The translations under genes and the position numbers were made by a program. Under the pieces are notes generated by a model. That model had not been told where the DNA came from and searched no databases. It saw only the letters and a program-made list of their open reading frames with translations. From positions 854 through 8,407 of the forward strand of contig DGYV01000046.1 of assembly GCA_002398485.1 (NCBI GenBank): DNA of 7,554 nucleotides, in the 5' to 3' direction. Shown piece after piece: positions 6,436 through 7,554 of this stretch (positions are counted from its first letter, which is position 1; every line of letters begins with the position of its first letter). The stretch is from Peptococcaceae bacterium UBA4997. GTDB taxonomy: Bacteria; Bacillota; Dehalobacteriia; UBA4068; UBA4997.

Positions 6436-7236
6436 TTATAAAACAAACTTTTTCATGGCTGCACACCAGCCGCCGTCTTCTCTGTTATATGTAACCCAGG
6501 TAGCGGCAGCTTTTAATTCCTCGGCCGCATTTCCCATAGCAATCTTAACAGCACCCGCATCAAATAAAGAAAGGTCGTTAAGGTTATCACCTATGCAAAG
6601 TATCTCCTCTTTACTTATCCCTAAGGAATTGGCTATCATGGCAACCCCTTCTCCTTTGCCTGCATCGGCAGCTAAAAATTCCAGCAATTGTCTGTGTGAT
6701 TTGGTTATGTATAAGCTGTTACCTACCCAAACCTTAGCCTCAAGCCGAAATTTTTCTAAAATTTCAGGTTCGGAAGCTATCAAAATTTTTGTAGGGCTGC
6801 CAAAGTTATCAATGGCCTCATTCAAATAAGGGTATACAATTGCCTTTACCGTAGCCGCTTTTTGATACCATTCTGTAAGCGGAGTCATTGCAGGTACAAA
6901 TAATTCATCATTTATGTAAACATGAATAGGCAAGTCTTTTGCCATTGCCAAATCAACTATTATCTTTGCTTTATCTTCCGGCATAGTAACATGCCTTAAA
7001 ACTTCACCGCTGAAAGCTCTTTTTATCATGGCTCCGTTATAACTTATAATGGGCACATCCGTTTTCAACTGTTTTGCAGCGTTTATAGCAGAACGATGCA
7101 TCCTGCCCGTAGCTATTGCTATGGCTACACCTTTATTCACCATAGCTTTTACGGTATTTTTAACATCCTGCGGTACTTGATAGCTGTCATCCAGTAAAGT
7201 ACCGTCTAAATCACTTGCAACCAACTTAATATTCAT
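6436..7236 (-). CDS. Cof-type HAD-superfamily hydrolase (probable sugar/nucleotide phosphatase)
   Basis: Haloacid dehalogenase-type phosphatase of the Cof/YidA subgroup: Mg-dependent cytosolic enzymes that dephosphorylate sugar phosphates, FMN or similar small molecules. The exact substrate cannot be read from sequence. Motif I is DLDGTLLDD (9-17, nucleophile Asp9 and acid/base Asp11), motif II IISYNGA (63-69), motif III Lys194 in AGKGEG, and motif IV GDNLND (216-221). The region between about 80 and 180 is the C2-type cap. I set the start at ATG 7236, giving 266 residues and the standard N-terminus MNIKLVASDLDGT. A GGGAGGAA site lies inside the end of uvrC. An upstream in-frame ATG at 7281 would add 15 atypical residues overlapping uvrC. 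The 7-nt gap after the uvrC stop suggests translational coupling. Confidence 0.93.
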   Translation of the reverse strand: MNIKLVASDLDGTLLDDSYQVPQDVKNTVKAMVNKGVAIAIATGRMHRSAINAAKQLKTDVPIISYNGAMIKRAFSGEVLRHVTMPEDKAKIIVDLAMAKDLPIHVYINDELFVPAMTPLTEWYQKAATVKAIVYPYLNEAIDNFGSPTKILIASEPEILEKFRLEAKVWVGNSLYITKSHRQLLEFLAADAGKGEGVAMIANSLGISKEEILCIGDNLNDLSLFDAGAVKIAMGNAAEELKAAATWVTYNREDGGWCAAMKKFVL

Positions 7237-7243
7237 ATTTTTT

Positions 7244-7554
7244 CTATTCCTCCCCACCCACTTCGGGATGTAAATAATCATAAAGGCTTTGTGCTGCCCT
7301 TTTATTCATTGTATTCACCAAAGCCAGTTCTTCAACGCTTGCCTCCACTATATTTTCCAGTGAACCCAGCGCCAGCAATAAAGCACGCCTGCGATTCGGA
7401 CCTATACCGGGCACATTATCTAATAATGATGATACCTGGCCTTTCTGCCTTAACTTACGCTGATAACTTATAGCAAAACGATGGCTTTCATCCCTCACCC
7501 TTTGCAGTAACTGTAAGGCAGGGCTGTTTTTATCCAAAATCAAAGGCTCGGAAT
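7244..7554 (-). CDS. uvrC: UvrABC system protein C, C-terminal end only
   Basis: UvrC makes the two incisions around UvrB-marked DNA damage in nucleotide excision repair. Only the last 103 codons are present; the 5' part lies beyond the right edge. The frame reads SEPLILDKNSPALQLLQRVR from the edge, then RDESHRFAISYQRKLR, the conserved end of the RNase H-like second nuclease domain. A tandem helix-hairpin-helix DNA-binding region follows: VPGIGPNRRRALLLALGS is a good first hairpin. The second, LALVNTMNKRAAQSLYDYL, lacks the usual glycine (family form close to VPGMS-K-AE). The stop is TAG at 7244-7246. The final codons double as the ribosome site of the HAD gene. Identification is firm despite truncation. 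Confidence 0.95.
   Translation of the reverse strand, partial: SEPLILDKNSPALQLLQRVRDESHRFAISYQRKLRQKGQVSSLLDNVPGIGPNRRRALLLALGSLENIVEASVEELALVNTMNKRAAQSLYDYLHPEVGGEE

Noticed and set aside
6392..6829. 145-residue plus-strand frame opposite the HAD gene
   Set aside because: Antisense to HAD motifs III and IV; no independent support.

Overview
All genes in this window lie on the minus strand, so transcription runs from high to low coordinates. Reading that way the order is: uvrC (3' end only), a Cof-type HAD phosphatase, a two-function phosphoglucose/phosphomannose isomerase, rapZ, yvcK, whiA, gap and pgk (cut by the left edge). The set is typical of low-GC Gram-positive bacteria (Bacillota). 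The rapZ-yvcK-whiA trio, the AT-rich intergenic DNA, the strong AGGAGG-type ribosome binding sites and a glycolytic gap-pgk pair all point there. A clostridial or Negativicutes-like lineage fits best, because the isomerase is the archaeal/clostridial SIS type. Genus cannot be decided from the sequence.

Region by region: 7554-6436 holds the end of the excision-repair nuclease gene uvrC, tightly coupled to the HAD phosphatase, whose ribosome binding site lies inside the last codons of uvrC. 6364-5282 is the isomerase. Between it and rapZ (5281-5170) is a compact regulatory island: a 12-bp inverted repeat forms a terminator for the upstream unit, and a TATAAT box lies inside its loop for the rapZ unit. 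5169-2260 is rapZ-yvcK-whiA, with 18-21 nt gaps. The 177-bp gap between whiA and gap is the longest non-coding stretch. It holds two TGGTATAAT extended -10 boxes and a palindrome at the presumed transcription start. 2082-1 is gap-pgk, presumably the start of a longer glycolytic operon running out of the window.

Functionally the isomerase, gap and pgk are central carbon enzymes. RapZ and YvcK homologues are tied in studied bacteria to amino-sugar and cell-wall precursor control, and WhiA to cell division and envelope physiology. The cluster therefore plausibly sits at the junction of sugar-phosphate flux and cell-wall growth; that link is an inference. I see no mobile element, CRISPR array, RNA gene, toxin system or other candidate for an undescribed system. 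The points worth a second look are regulatory: the nested terminator/promoter, the gap leader, and an odd translation start for yvcK.
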